Source of the DNA: DATCYX01 sp963714425
Lineage (GTDB): Bacteria; Chloroflexota; Anaerolineae; Anaerolineales; UBA4823
Assembly: GCA_963714425.1 (NCBI GenBank)
Contig: CAVQOI010000009.1
Coordinates: forward strand, 227,341-291,340
Reading direction: 5' to 3'
Length of the DNA stretch: 64,000 bases
In this document: positions 8,504-16,296 of the stretch, in pieces
Layout of the letters: every line of letters begins with the position of its first letter
How positions within the stretch are numbered: position 1 is the first letter of the stretch
Made by a program: the position numbers and the translations under genes
Notes under the pieces: generated by a model
Seen by the model: only the letters and a program-made list of their open reading frames with translations
Databases searched by the model: none
What the model was told of the DNA's origin: nothing

Positions 8504-9837
8504 TGCGACGCTACGTGATCATCGGCGGAGGCGTCGCCTCCATCGCGGCTATTGAAGCCATCCGGCGCGTGGACGCCCTTGGGAGCATCACCCTGATTGG
8601 TGATGAGCCGCACAGATACTATTCGCGTCCGGGGCTGGCGTATTACCTGACCGGCGAGCTCGCCGAACAGAACCTTTTTCCTCTGAAGGAACAAGATATT
8701 CGCAATCTAAACGTGCGATGGGTGCAAGCCTATGCGACCCACATCCATCCGGATCAGCACACTGTCCAGCTACCAAATGGCAGGCTCATTCCCTACGACC
8801 GCCTGCTGATCGCCGTTGGCGCTACCGCGCAACGAGCCAAATCGCCTGGTGCCGACCTGGAAGGAGTTTTGAAACTGGACAATTTAGACGATGCCAGGAT
8901 ACTCCTTCAAAAAGTCCGGCGTAACCGAACAGCGGTAGTAGTTGGGGGTGGGATTACCGCACTGGAGATCGTGGAAGCCTTCGTAGCTCGGCGAGTAAAA
9001 ACGCATTACTTCCTGAGAGGTGATCGCTACTGGAGCAACGTACTGGATGAAACCGAATCTCGAATCGTAGAGCGCCGGCTCGAAGAGGAAGGCGTGCACA
9101 TTCATTACAACACTGAGCTGGAAGAAATCCTCGGGAAGAATGGGAGAGTGAGTGGGGTGCGAACCAAAGATGGGCGGACGATCCCCTGCAAAATGGTTGC
9201 CATTGCTATCGGCATCCGCCCCCGCAAAGAGTTGGCCGATGCCAGTGGAATCCAGGTTGATCGCGGGGTGCTGGTAAGCGAGACCATGCAAACCAGCGCA
9301 GAGGACATCTTTGCCGCTGGGGACATCGCTCAGGTGTACGACCCGCTTACGGGGAAATCCGTACTGGACAGCCTTTGGAGCCCTGCTCGCGAACAAGGAA
9401 ATGCCGCTGGCTTGAATATGGCAGGGATTACTACTATCTACCGCAAACTCGCTGCTTTTAATGTCACACGCTTGGCCAATCTGACCACCACGATCATTGG
9501 TACGGTTGGCGGCGGAGAGGACGAAGACGTGGTAGGTATTATGCGCGGCGATAGCGAGACCTGGCGGGAGCCTCCAGACGCCATCGCTGCCCAGGCCAAC
9601 TTCGATGTAAACCGCCTCCGTCTCATGGTAGGTCAGAACACCTTGCAGGGTGCTCTGGTGATGGGCGACCAGAACTCTCTCGCCTGCATTACAGAGTCTG
9701 ATTATCGGTCAGGTAGATATCCGCCCGATCCGTCACTTGCTGCTCCAGCCAAATCCTCCGTTGCTGGATATCATCCCCAATTTTTGGACGAACAAGAAAA
9801 ATGGGCATGCAGCGTCAATCTACTAACCGGGAGTTAG
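8503..9837 (+). CDS. FAD/NAD(P)-dependent oxidoreductase
   Basis: A 444-residue pyridine-nucleotide-disulfide-reductase-like flavoprotein (Pyr_redox_2) without a redox CxxC. The FAD Rossmann motif is at the extreme N-terminus (VIIGGGVAS), the NAD(P) motif near residue 146 (VVVGGGITALE), and the FAD-ribityl motif near residue 270 (AEDIFAAGDIAQ). This class includes rubredoxin, ferredoxin and nitrite-reductase-associated NAD(P)H reductases. Its start overlaps the ferredoxin stop by one base, implying coupled translation and a working partnership. I infer oxidation of NAD(P)H, or ferredoxin-linked transfer, feeding the membrane cytochromes. Confidence 0.9.
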   Translation: MRRYVIIGGGVASIAAIEAIRRVDALGSITLIGDEPHRYYSRPGLAYYLTGELAEQNLFPLKEQDIRNLNVRWVQAYATHIHPDQHTVQLPNGRLIPYDRLLIAVGATAQRAKSPGADLEGVLKLDNLDDARILLQKVRRNRTAVVVGGGITALEIVEAFVARRVKTHYFLRGDRYWSNVLDETESRIVERRLEEEGVHIHYNTELEEILGKNGRVSGVRTKDGRTIPCKMVAIAIGIRPRKELADASGIQVDRGVLVSETMQTSAEDIFAAGDIAQVYDPLTGKSVLDSLWSPAREQGNAAGLNMAGITTIYRKLAAFNVTRLANLTTTIIGTVGGGEDEDVVGIMRGDSETWREPPDAIAAQANFDVNRLRLMVGQNTLQGALVMGDQNSLACITESDYRSGRYPPDPSLAAPAKSSVAGYHPQFLDEQEKWACSVNLLTGS

Positions 9838-10631
9838 GGTATTCCTTACTGGCGGTATGCTTTGCTACCCTGGCATACCTTGTCGTTATGGCCTGGCAAG
9901 GGGACATTCCAGGCGCCAGCGATTTCTACGGGCATAGTATTGGTGTACTCGGCTTCGTCATGATGCTCATGACCGAGTCGCTTTACTCTCTGCGCAAGCG
10001 CAGCCAAACCGCCCGCTGGGGGCGTATGGCAGACTGGCTGGATTTCCACATCTTCACCGGTATTGTGGGACCCTATCTGGTCTTGCTGCACTCGTCCTGG
10101 AAATTCAATGGTCTGGCAGGCGTCCTGATGCTTTTGACCGTAATCGTTGTGCTCAGCGGTTTTATTGGACGGTACATTTATACCTCCATCCCCCGCACAG
10201 CAGAAGGTGTCGAGGTCGAAGCCAGCCAGCTGGAACAGCAAATCGCTCTCGCTGATCGGGAACTGAAAGCCTGGCTGACTTCTCCGGATACTGCGCTGCG
10301 CAACCTGGCTCGCAATTTCTATGGCGCGCCGCTGGGCTCTGCTGGGCAGCTTTCGCTGGTCTTGAGCAGGGGGTTTTATGATGCCAGATACCAGCTCAGG
10401 TGGTGGATGCAACGCCGCAGGCTGGACGCCTCCTCCAAGGTAAAAGTGAAGCACCTGGAAAGCCTGCTCAACCAGCGCCGCGTACTGGAAATCCAGTTGG
10501 CATCCCTCACGACGGCGCGCCGGATGTTGGCTCTTTGGCACGCCGTGCACATCCCAATTGGGATGGTACTATTCACCACTGCGATCATCCATATCATCGC
10601 CGCGATTTACTACGCCACTTTGTTGCGATAA
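9801..10631 (+). CDS. Membrane cytochrome b-like protein
   Basis: A 276-residue membrane protein with about five hydrophobic helices split by a charged cytoplasmic stretch (about residues 134-235). Two histidine pairs lie in separate helical regions, His83/His97 and His250/His264, each spaced exactly 14 residues (HX13H), the pattern that holds transmembrane heme b in many cytochromes. There is no close match to a family I can name. The start overlaps the flavoprotein gene (ATG at 9801 or 9807). As last gene of the electron-transfer operon it is the natural candidate to move electrons across the membrane to the multiheme proteins. Confidence 0.78.
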   Translation: MGMQRQSTNRELGYSLLAVCFATLAYLVVMAWQGDIPGASDFYGHSIGVLGFVMMLMTESLYSLRKRSQTARWGRMADWLDFHIFTGIVGPYLVLLHSSWKFNGLAGVLMLLTVIVVLSGFIGRYIYTSIPRTAEGVEVEASQLEQQIALADRELKAWLTSPDTALRNLARNFYGAPLGSAGQLSLVLSRGFYDARYQLRWWMQRRRLDASSKVKVKHLESLLNQRRVLEIQLASLTTARRMLALWHAVHIPIGMVLFTTAIIHIIAAIYYATLLR

Positions 10632-10680
10632 CCTATTTTCCCGCCCCCCCTTGTCCCTTCAGGCGTGGGGGTCTTACCTA

Positions 10681-10725
10681 AAAACACGACGTTCGGGCAG
10701 CAATGCTGCCCGAACGTCGTGTTTT
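10681..10725. terminator. Bidirectional hairpin terminator
   Basis: A perfect 21-bp inverted repeat (10681-10701 with 10705-10725) with a three-base loop; the arms begin AAAACACGAC and end GTCGTGTTTT. It sits between the convergent electron-transfer operon and the bactofilin gene, so the A/T ends give a T-run in both directions. Confidence 0.88.
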
Positions 10726-10785
10726 TGGCGTCTCCCGCCTCTTTTCCGTATCAGAGGTGCGAAAGGGACAGAGTGATGAGTTCGA

Positions 10786-11256
10786 TTAGTTTCCCGAATC
10801 CCCTGCTGCTTCAGGGCTGGGAACTGCGCTTGTATCCGCCTCGACCCCCGCATCAATGCCGGTCTCGATTTCAACCTCCAGGTGCTCTTCCATGCGGATC
10901 TGCCCGCGCAAGAAAGCGCCCTCCTCGGTAGCGAATGCCGCAGTGACCACATCACCCCACACGCGCCCGGTCTTGCGGATCTCAACCTTCTCTGCAGTGA
11001 TATTTCCCTGCACCGCCCCCGCGACAATTACAGTGTGCGCGCGCAGGTGTTCGCAGGTGACGCGGCCGCCATCAGCCACAACCAGCATCCCCCGTAAGGC
11101 GATCTCGCCATCAAATGCACCCTCGATGCGCACGCCTCCGGCGCCGCTCAGATTGCCTTTCCATACAACACCACTCCCCAATACGGATGTCACCCGCTCA
11201 GTCGGTGCGGGCTGTGTAGGAGGCAATAAGGGGTCTTCACGCCTGCGAAACATCAA
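10786..11256 (-). CDS. Bactofilin (polymer-forming cytoskeletal protein)
   Basis: A 156-residue protein with the bactofilin (DUF583) core at about residues 25-125: a right-handed beta-helix of short hydrophobic turns (for example GVRIEGAFDGEI, VIVAGAVQGNI, VEIRKTGRVWGDV), flanked by disordered proline-rich and acidic tails. Bactofilins self-assemble into nucleotide-free filaments on the inner membrane face and scaffold cell-shape or wall enzymes. It lies downstream of fabI on the same strand after 57 bases. Confidence 0.9.
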   Translation of the reverse strand: MMFRRREDPLLPPTQPAPTERVTSVLGSGVVWKGNLSGAGGVRIEGAFDGEIALRGMLVVADGGRVTCEHLRAHTVIVAGAVQGNITAEKVEIRKTGRVWGDVVTAAFATEEGAFLRGQIRMEEHLEVEIETGIDAGVEADTSAVPSPEAAGDSGN

Positions 11257-11313
11257 GTCTCCATGATTTTGGATGACAATCGTCAGTCGCCCGCCAGTCC
11301 TCCGAAAGCTTCC

Positions 11314-12096
11314 TCATTCGACTGTCTCAGGCACTCCAAGAATATTGTATCCTGAATCGACGAAGAGCACCTCGCCGGTGATCTTTCCTGCCAGATTTGA
11401 GCAAAGGAAGACCGCCGCCCCGCCAACATCTTCGATGGAAATATTCTCATGCAATGGCGCGATCTCAGCAAACTGGCGGTACATGGTCTTGAAGCCCGAC
11501 ACGCCCGCCGCTGAAAGGGTGCGGATAGGTCCAGCAGAGATGGCGTTCACACGCACGCTCTGCTTGCCAAAGTCATACGCCAGGTAACGTACCGAGGCCT
11601 CAAGAGCAGCTTTAGCGATCCCCATGACGTTATAGTGAGGCGAGACTTTCTCAGCGCCATAATAAGTCAGGGTGAGCAAAGCTGCGCCTGGACGCAGCAG
11701 CGGCTGGAAAGCTTTCGCAAGGGCGGTGAAGGAGTACACGCTGATATCCATCGCGGTGTGAAACCCAGCGCGGCTGGTGTTGTAATACGGCCCGCTGAGC
11801 TCTTCGCGTCCTGCATACGCGATTGCATGAACCAGGATATCGACTCCACCAAAGACGTCCGCAGCGCGCTGCGCCACCAATGCGATCTGCTCGTCGGAGG
11901 TGACATCGCAGGCCTCAACAAAGGTGCAGCCGATCTGCGCTGCCAGGGGGCGGACGCGCCTCTCCAGGACCTCGCCAGCGTAACTCAAGCCAATAGTGGC
12001 CCCGTGCTCGTGAAAGGCCTTGGTGATACCCCAGGCAATGGATCGCTCGTTTGCCAGACCGAATACCAGCGCAGTTTTACCTTCTAAAAGTCCCAT
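11314..12096 (-). CDS. fabI: Enoyl-[acyl-carrier-protein] reductase (NADH)
   Basis: A 260-residue SDR enzyme of FabI type. It has the atypical N-terminal nucleotide motif (GLANERSIAWGI), the active-site Tyr-x6-Lys as YNVMGIAK near residue 157, and SAGPIRTLSAAG after it, all diagnostic for FabI. It catalyses the last reduction of each fatty-acid elongation cycle, trans-2-enoyl-ACP to acyl-ACP. A GAGGAG ribosome site overlaps the end of the preceding glycosylase gene, only three bases upstream, so the two are probably co-transcribed. Confidence 0.96.
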   Translation of the reverse strand: MGLLEGKTALVFGLANERSIAWGITKAFHEHGATIGLSYAGEVLERRVRPLAAQIGCTFVEACDVTSDEQIALVAQRAADVFGGVDILVHAIAYAGREELSGPYYNTSRAGFHTAMDISVYSFTALAKAFQPLLRPGAALLTLTYYGAEKVSPHYNVMGIAKAALEASVRYLAYDFGKQSVRVNAISAGPIRTLSAAGVSGFKTMYRQFAEIAPLHENISIEDVGGAAVFLCSNLAGKITGEVLFVDSGYNILGVPETVE

Positions 12097-12099
12097 ATC

Positions 12100-12702
12100 T
12101 CACTCCTCACGCGTAACTAGATACCTCCACGGCATGCTCTTCCATGGCTCCGGTGTATTGTTTAAACCCACTCGTGGGCTAATCGTCACGCTCGAATCAG
12201 GGATTGGTTCTTCCCATTCCACGAAGATCTCAGCATCCACAGCACACACGTCCAGCCCGTGATGGCGCCCATCAATCTCCAGCGCCTTGCACAGCTTACC
12301 TGGGCCATCCGTCCATCGCTTGAATGGTTGCCCCTGGCGCCTTTCCGCCATAGCTTCCAACCCTTCCATGGGGAAGATAGCGCGGATCAGCACTGCCGCT
12401 GGGAAGCCCTCGGCCTCCGCTACGAAGTTGAGCATCCAGTGGTTGCCATAGGTGAAATAGACGTAAGCATGTCCCGGCGGGCCATACATCACCTTGGTGC
12501 GCTTCGTGCGCCCGGCGCGGGCGTGACATGCCTGGTCCTCCTCGCCGCGGTATGCTTCCGCTTCGGAGATCACTCCCGCCAGACGCTGGCTACCTTGTAT
12601 CCGCACCAGCCGTTTGCCCAACAACTGTCGCGCAACCTCGGTGGTTCGCTGTGCAAAAAAATCACGGGGTAGACAGTTCTTAGCTAGCACGATTGGTTTC
12701 AT
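12100..12702 (-). CDS. 3-methyladenine DNA glycosylase (AAG/MPG family)
   Basis: A 200-residue protein of the alkyladenine glycosylase family (PF02245). The N-terminal part has RDFF..RTTEVARQLLGKRL, followed by the substrate-pocket motifs ISEAEAYRGEEDQACHA and MYGPPGHAYVYFTYGNHWMLN, and later DGPGKLCKALEI. It removes alkylated and deaminated purines in base-excision repair. It is the first gene of the glycosylase-fabI-bactofilin run. Its upstream region holds an AT-rich imperfect inverted repeat (12704-12722 with 12750-12768). Confidence 0.93.
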   Translation of the reverse strand: MKPIVLAKNCLPRDFFAQRTTEVARQLLGKRLVRIQGSQRLAGVISEAEAYRGEEDQACHARAGRTKRTKVMYGPPGHAYVYFTYGNHWMLNFVAEAEGFPAAVLIRAIFPMEGLEAMAERRQGQPFKRWTDGPGKLCKALEIDGRHHGLDVCAVDAEIFVEWEEPIPDSSVTISPRVGLNNTPEPWKSMPWRYLVTREE

Positions 12703-12703
12703 A

Positions 12704-12768
12704 TCTGCGAATTATTGTAATTTCGCAAATCATTAGAATAATTTGGTGGAATTAGTGTAATTCGCGGA
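12704..12768. repeat. AT-rich imperfect inverted repeat upstream of the glycosylase gene
   Basis: Two roughly 19-base arms (12704-12722 and 12750-12768) share GCGAATTA/TAATTCGC ends with three or four mismatches. The left arm holds a minus-strand TACAAT (12719-12714) 11 bases before the glycosylase ATG, so it may be an operator over the promoter, or just a hairpin after the epimerase gene. Confidence 0.4.
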
Positions 12769-12777
12769 GAATGCTCT

Positions 12778-13734
12778 TTATTGGATTGAACGTAATGGTT
12801 TGGTGGGCTCTTTGCGGTAGCGTGGGTCCCGTTCCAGGGTCAGGCGCAGCCCCTCCACCAGAGAGGTGCTCGGCTGGAAACCTAGCTTTTTGCGGGCGAG
12901 AGACAGGTCAGCGCGCATGCGCGAGACGCCCGGATGGCTACGCGGGTTATACACAACTTCCGGCTTTCCTGCGGTTACCTCCATCGTCAAGCGCACCAGC
13001 TCGCGCACGCTAGTCTCACTTCCACTGCCAACGTTGATGATCATCTGCCCGAGCCCGGGCGCGGTTGCCGCAGAGACCATGCATCGCACCACATCATCCA
13101 CGAAGATGTAATCACGGGTTTGCGCGCCATCACCGTGCACCACCAACGTACCGCCGCGCATGGCTTGCTTCAAGAAATTAGGGATCACCGGAGGGTGCGA
13201 TACAGGCAGGTGCTGTCCAGGCCCGTAGGCGTTGAACACGCGTAGGCACACGCTCTCCATCCCCCATTGGTCGCCAATGGTGCGCACATAATATTCCGCA
13301 GCCAGCTTGGAGACGGCATAAGGGGAGCGCGGGTTGGGGATGGCGTTTTCACGCAGGGGTTGCTCACCCTGGTCTCCATAGACCGCGCCAGAGGAGATGA
13401 GCACTACCCGGCGCACGCCCACATCACGCATAGCCTCCATCAGGCTGACCGTTCCGCCGACGTTGACCGCGTTATATTCCCGCGGGTACAGCAGCGATTC
13501 AGGCACTGCCACCCTAGCCGCCAGATGGTACACACAGTCCACATCTTGCAGCAGGGTCCATAGCTTGGGGCGGTCGTTGACATCCCCTCGTGTGAAGAGC
13601 ACGTCTGGGGAGAGTGCCTGTGGGTCGCCTGTCGAAAGGTCGTCCAGGCCGCGCACCTGGTGACCTTGACGAGCCAGCGTGTTTGCCAGCGCCGATCCTA
13701 AAAATCCCGCTGCACCGGTTATCAGGAAATTCAT
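12778..13734 (-). CDS. NAD-dependent sugar epimerase/dehydratase
   Basis: About 318 residues of extended SDR fold from ATG 13734. The NAD-binding motif TGAAGFLGS is at the very start, DVN and LAARV follow, and the catalytic Tyr-x3-Lys occurs as SPYAVSKLA. The pattern fits UDP-glucose 4-epimerase-like and related nucleotide-sugar enzymes used for surface polysaccharide. An in-frame extension to 13812 is possible, but it would put residues before the Rossmann motif and overlap the divergent asd promoter. A TATAAT lies only nine bases before ATG 13734 with no ribosome site, suggesting a leaderless message. Confidence 0.87.
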   Translation of the reverse strand: MNFLITGAAGFLGSALANTLARQGHQVRGLDDLSTGDPQALSPDVLFTRGDVNDRPKLWTLLQDVDCVYHLAARVAVPESLLYPREYNAVNVGGTVSLMEAMRDVGVRRVVLISSGAVYGDQGEQPLRENAIPNPRSPYAVSKLAAEYYVRTIGDQWGMESVCLRVFNAYGPGQHLPVSHPPVIPNFLKQAMRGGTLVVHGDGAQTRDYIFVDDVVRCMVSAATAPGLGQMIINVGSGSETSVRELVRLTMEVTAGKPEVVYNPRSHPGVSRMRADLSLARKKLGFQPSTSLVEGLRLTLERDPRYRKEPTKPLRSIQ

Positions 13735-13743
13735 CGTGGGGGT

Positions 13744-13749
13744 GATTAT
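13744..13749 (-). promoter_or_regulatory. -10 box of a probable leaderless promoter (epimerase)
   Basis: TATAAT on the minus strand ends nine bases before the epimerase ATG at 13734, and no Shine-Dalgarno-like sequence is seen between them. Confidence 0.5.
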
Positions 13750-13830
13750 AGCACGTTCGCGTTGAGCGTTATCACGCACCGACTTTAGAGCGGTCAGGCC
13801 TGCAACCTTCAACTTTCAACTCACGACAGG

Positions 13831-13836
13831 TATAAT
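13831..13836 (+). promoter_or_regulatory. -10 box of a probable leaderless promoter (asd)
   Basis: TATAAT is followed after eight bases by the asd ATG at 13845. A start of transcription six or seven bases downstream of the box would give essentially no 5' leader. A weak -35 (TTCAAC, 13808-13813) lies 17 bases upstream. Confidence 0.6.
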
Positions 13837-13844
13837 ACGGCACT

Positions 13845-14942
13845 ATGACCAGCCCGAACACACCCTCGCAGCCCATCCCCGTGGCAGTGCTTGGCGCTAC
13901 CGGCGCCGTCGGGCAGCGCTTCGTCCAGCTCCTAGATGGGCATCCCTGGTTCCAGGTCACCGCCCTGACCGGCTCAGAGCGCGCCATCGGCAGGACTTAT
14001 GCTGAGGCTTGCCATTGGATTCTGGATACTCCCATGCCGGAGTGGGCGCGCGCAGTGCGCATCACTCCCTCCAATCCCCAGGACGCCGGTGCTACCCTGG
14101 CGTTCTCAGCACTCCCTCCCGAGGCAGCGTTGGAGGTAGAGGCATCCTTCGCCGGTTACGGCAGCGCGGTGTGCTCCAACGCATCAGCCTACCGCCTGGA
14201 GCCGGATGTGCCCCTGCTGCTGCCCGAGGTGAACCCGGACCACACCGCCCTGGTCTCCACTCAGCGCCTCCAGCGGGGCTGGCGCGGCTTCATCGTCACC
14301 AACGCCAATTGCACCATCACCGGGCTGACAGTCGTCCTGAAGGCGCTACAAGATGGCTTCGGGCTGCGCCAGGCATTCGTGGTCTCACTGCAAGCGGTCT
14401 CAGGGGCAGGGTATCCGGGTGTGCCTTCCATGGATATCCTCGGCAATATCATTCCCTATGTACCCGGGGAAGAAGAGAAGATGGTCCTTGAGCCGCTGAA
14501 GGTCCTGGGCAGGCTCGAGGACGGGCGGGTTGTGCCAGCTGATTTCCCAATCTCCGCCCACGCCAACCGCGTCCCGGTGGTAGATGGGCACATTGTATGC
14601 CTGAGCGTCGGGCTCGAGAGATCTGCAAGTATCGAAGATATACGCCGCGTGCTGGCCGAATTCCAACCCCCGAGGATCAGCCGCGAACTGCCATCTTCTC
14701 CGCAGACTGCCATCCTGGTGAGCGAGGCACCCGATCGTCCGCAGCCCCGCCTGGACCGCATGGCTGGCAAGGGCATGTCCACCACCGTGGGGCGTATCCG
14801 CCAGGATCCCATCCTGCATGCCAGCATGGTAATCCTATCGCACAACACCATCCGTGGTGCCGCAGGGGGCTCTATCCTGAACGCCGAGCTACTGGTCAGG
14901 CAAGGTCTGATAACCCCCTCTCCCCCAGCCTCTACCTTCTGA
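13845..14942 (+). CDS. asd: Aspartate-semialdehyde dehydrogenase
   Basis: A 365-residue enzyme of the archaeal/fungal branch of ASADH. It has the N-terminal NADP motif LGATGAVGQR, catalytic Cys156 in NANCTITGL, SGAGYPGVPSMD, and the general-base histidine region FPISAHANRVPV. It reduces L-aspartyl-4-phosphate to aspartate semialdehyde, the branch point to lysine, diaminopimelate, threonine and methionine. The ATG lies eight bases after a TATAAT box with no visible ribosome site. The next gene follows after about 90 bases. Confidence 0.95.
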   Translation: MTSPNTPSQPIPVAVLGATGAVGQRFVQLLDGHPWFQVTALTGSERAIGRTYAEACHWILDTPMPEWARAVRITPSNPQDAGATLAFSALPPEAALEVEASFAGYGSAVCSNASAYRLEPDVPLLLPEVNPDHTALVSTQRLQRGWRGFIVTNANCTITGLTVVLKALQDGFGLRQAFVVSLQAVSGAGYPGVPSMDILGNIIPYVPGEEEKMVLEPLKVLGRLEDGRVVPADFPISAHANRVPVVDGHIVCLSVGLERSASIEDIRRVLAEFQPPRISRELPSSPQTAILVSEAPDRPQPRLDRMAGKGMSTTVGRIRQDPILHASMVILSHNTIRGAAGGSILNAELLVRQGLITPSPPASTF

Positions 14943-15028
14943 AAGGGGAAGAGAAGAATTCATTCTGGAGTGTGAGGGCCTCTTTACCGCCCCCACGATC
15001 CTTATTTTGTTATGGTAACCTGCTCTGC

Positions 15029-16285
15029 ATGCGTTTAAAACGAACTGTATTGCTCCTGATCCTGGTCTCCCTGATGGCAACCTTGCTAGGCAGCAGTGGG
15101 CTTCTTCCCGGCGAGCAGACCGAACGTGTGCGTGCCTTTACCCGCCAGATAGAGTTCGACTACCTCACCTGGACACTGGATGCCCTTGGGGTTAAGCTGG
15201 GGCAGGCCGCCCTTGGAATTTCTGCGTACATGTCGTTAGAAGCCCGCCGACAACAAGTGCTGGATTACCTCGATTTAGTGCGACAGATCCAGCAGACTGA
15301 AGCGCTGCTTGCCGAATTCTACGCCAGCCCCGATATCCAGGACCCACAACTAGCTTCCGAGCCCATCCAGCGCCAGCTGGAGGCGCTCTTCGATCGCCGA
15401 GAAAGCCTCGGACCGCTGGCTGAAGCCGTGCTGCAGGATCAGCTCTCAGCGGTAGCTGCCGAGATGGGGCTCTCTCTGGCGGGGCAGGCAGTGCCGCCGG
15501 TGCTCTACCACAGCACGCCGCTTCCCTGGGCGCTGATCATTTCGCCTCGCGATCAGATCCGACAAGACGAGAATATCTCTCTACGCCCCGACCAGACCGT
15601 AGAAGATCATGTGACCCTGGAAGAAAGCGTGGAACGTGCGCTGGATGTCTCGACACTGGTGGTGCCGATTGGAGGCATCGGCGTGTACCCCACCATGGTG
15701 ATGCAGACTAGCGACCTGAACTGGACCGGGGAAGTGGTAGCACACGAGTGGATCCACAACTACCTCACCCTGCGCCCGCTGGGTCTTAACTACGAGACCA
15801 GCCCCGAGCTGCGCACCATGAACGAGACTGCGGCTTCCATCGCCGGCAAAGAGATCGGGTGGAGGTTGATCGAGCGCTATTACCAGGAGCTCTTGCCGCC
15901 GCCGCCACCACCTACTCCGCAGGAAACTACGCCCCCACCCTCTCCCGCAGAACCGCCTGCTTTCGATTTCCGCCGCGAGATGCGCACCACACGCATCGCC
16001 GTGGACGAGCTGCTCGCTCGAGGGATGATCGATGAGGCGGAGGCGTATATGGAGCAGCGCCGGCTGGTATTCTGGGACAACGGCTACCACCTGCGAAGGA
16101 TCAACCAGGCTTACTTTGCTTTCTACGGGGCTTACGCCGACCAGCCAGGTGGTGCCGCCGGGGAAGACCCGGTGGGCGCTTCGGTACGCCTGCTACGCCT
16201 CCAAAGCGCTACCCTGGCTGATTTCATCAATCGCATCGCCTGGATGTCGTCTTACGAGCAGTTGCAAGAGGCGGTGGGGGAATAA
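15029..16285 (+). CDS. Membrane-anchored HExxH protein (putative metallopeptidase)
   Basis: About 418 residues from ATG 15029. A longer frame reaches back into asd, but it lacks the signal sequence at its start and is rejected. The N-terminus (MRLKRTVLLLILVSLMATLL) is a signal peptide or anchor. Near residue 240 the sequence VVAHEWIHNY supplies an HExxH zinc motif, and about 30 residues later NETAASIAGKEIG offers glutamates in the position of a gluzincin third ligand. A proline-rich linker (PPPPPPTPQE) follows. I do not recognise a named family. The likely role is a cell-surface zinc peptidase. Confidence 0.75.
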   Translation: MRLKRTVLLLILVSLMATLLGSSGLLPGEQTERVRAFTRQIEFDYLTWTLDALGVKLGQAALGISAYMSLEARRQQVLDYLDLVRQIQQTEALLAEFYASPDIQDPQLASEPIQRQLEALFDRRESLGPLAEAVLQDQLSAVAAEMGLSLAGQAVPPVLYHSTPLPWALIISPRDQIRQDENISLRPDQTVEDHVTLEESVERALDVSTLVVPIGGIGVYPTMVMQTSDLNWTGEVVAHEWIHNYLTLRPLGLNYETSPELRTMNETAASIAGKEIGWRLIERYYQELLPPPPPPTPQETTPPPSPAEPPAFDFRREMRTTRIAVDELLARGMIDEAEAYMEQRRLVFWDNGYHLRRINQAYFAFYGAYADQPGGAAGEDPVGASVRLLRLQSATLADFINRIAWMSSYEQLQEAVGE

Positions 16286-16296
16286 GAAGGAGTTGA

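Noticed and set aside
14597..15028. N-terminal extension of the HExxH protein into asd
   Set aside because: It lies in a shifted frame over the conserved 3' half of asd and would put a signal peptide in the middle of the protein.
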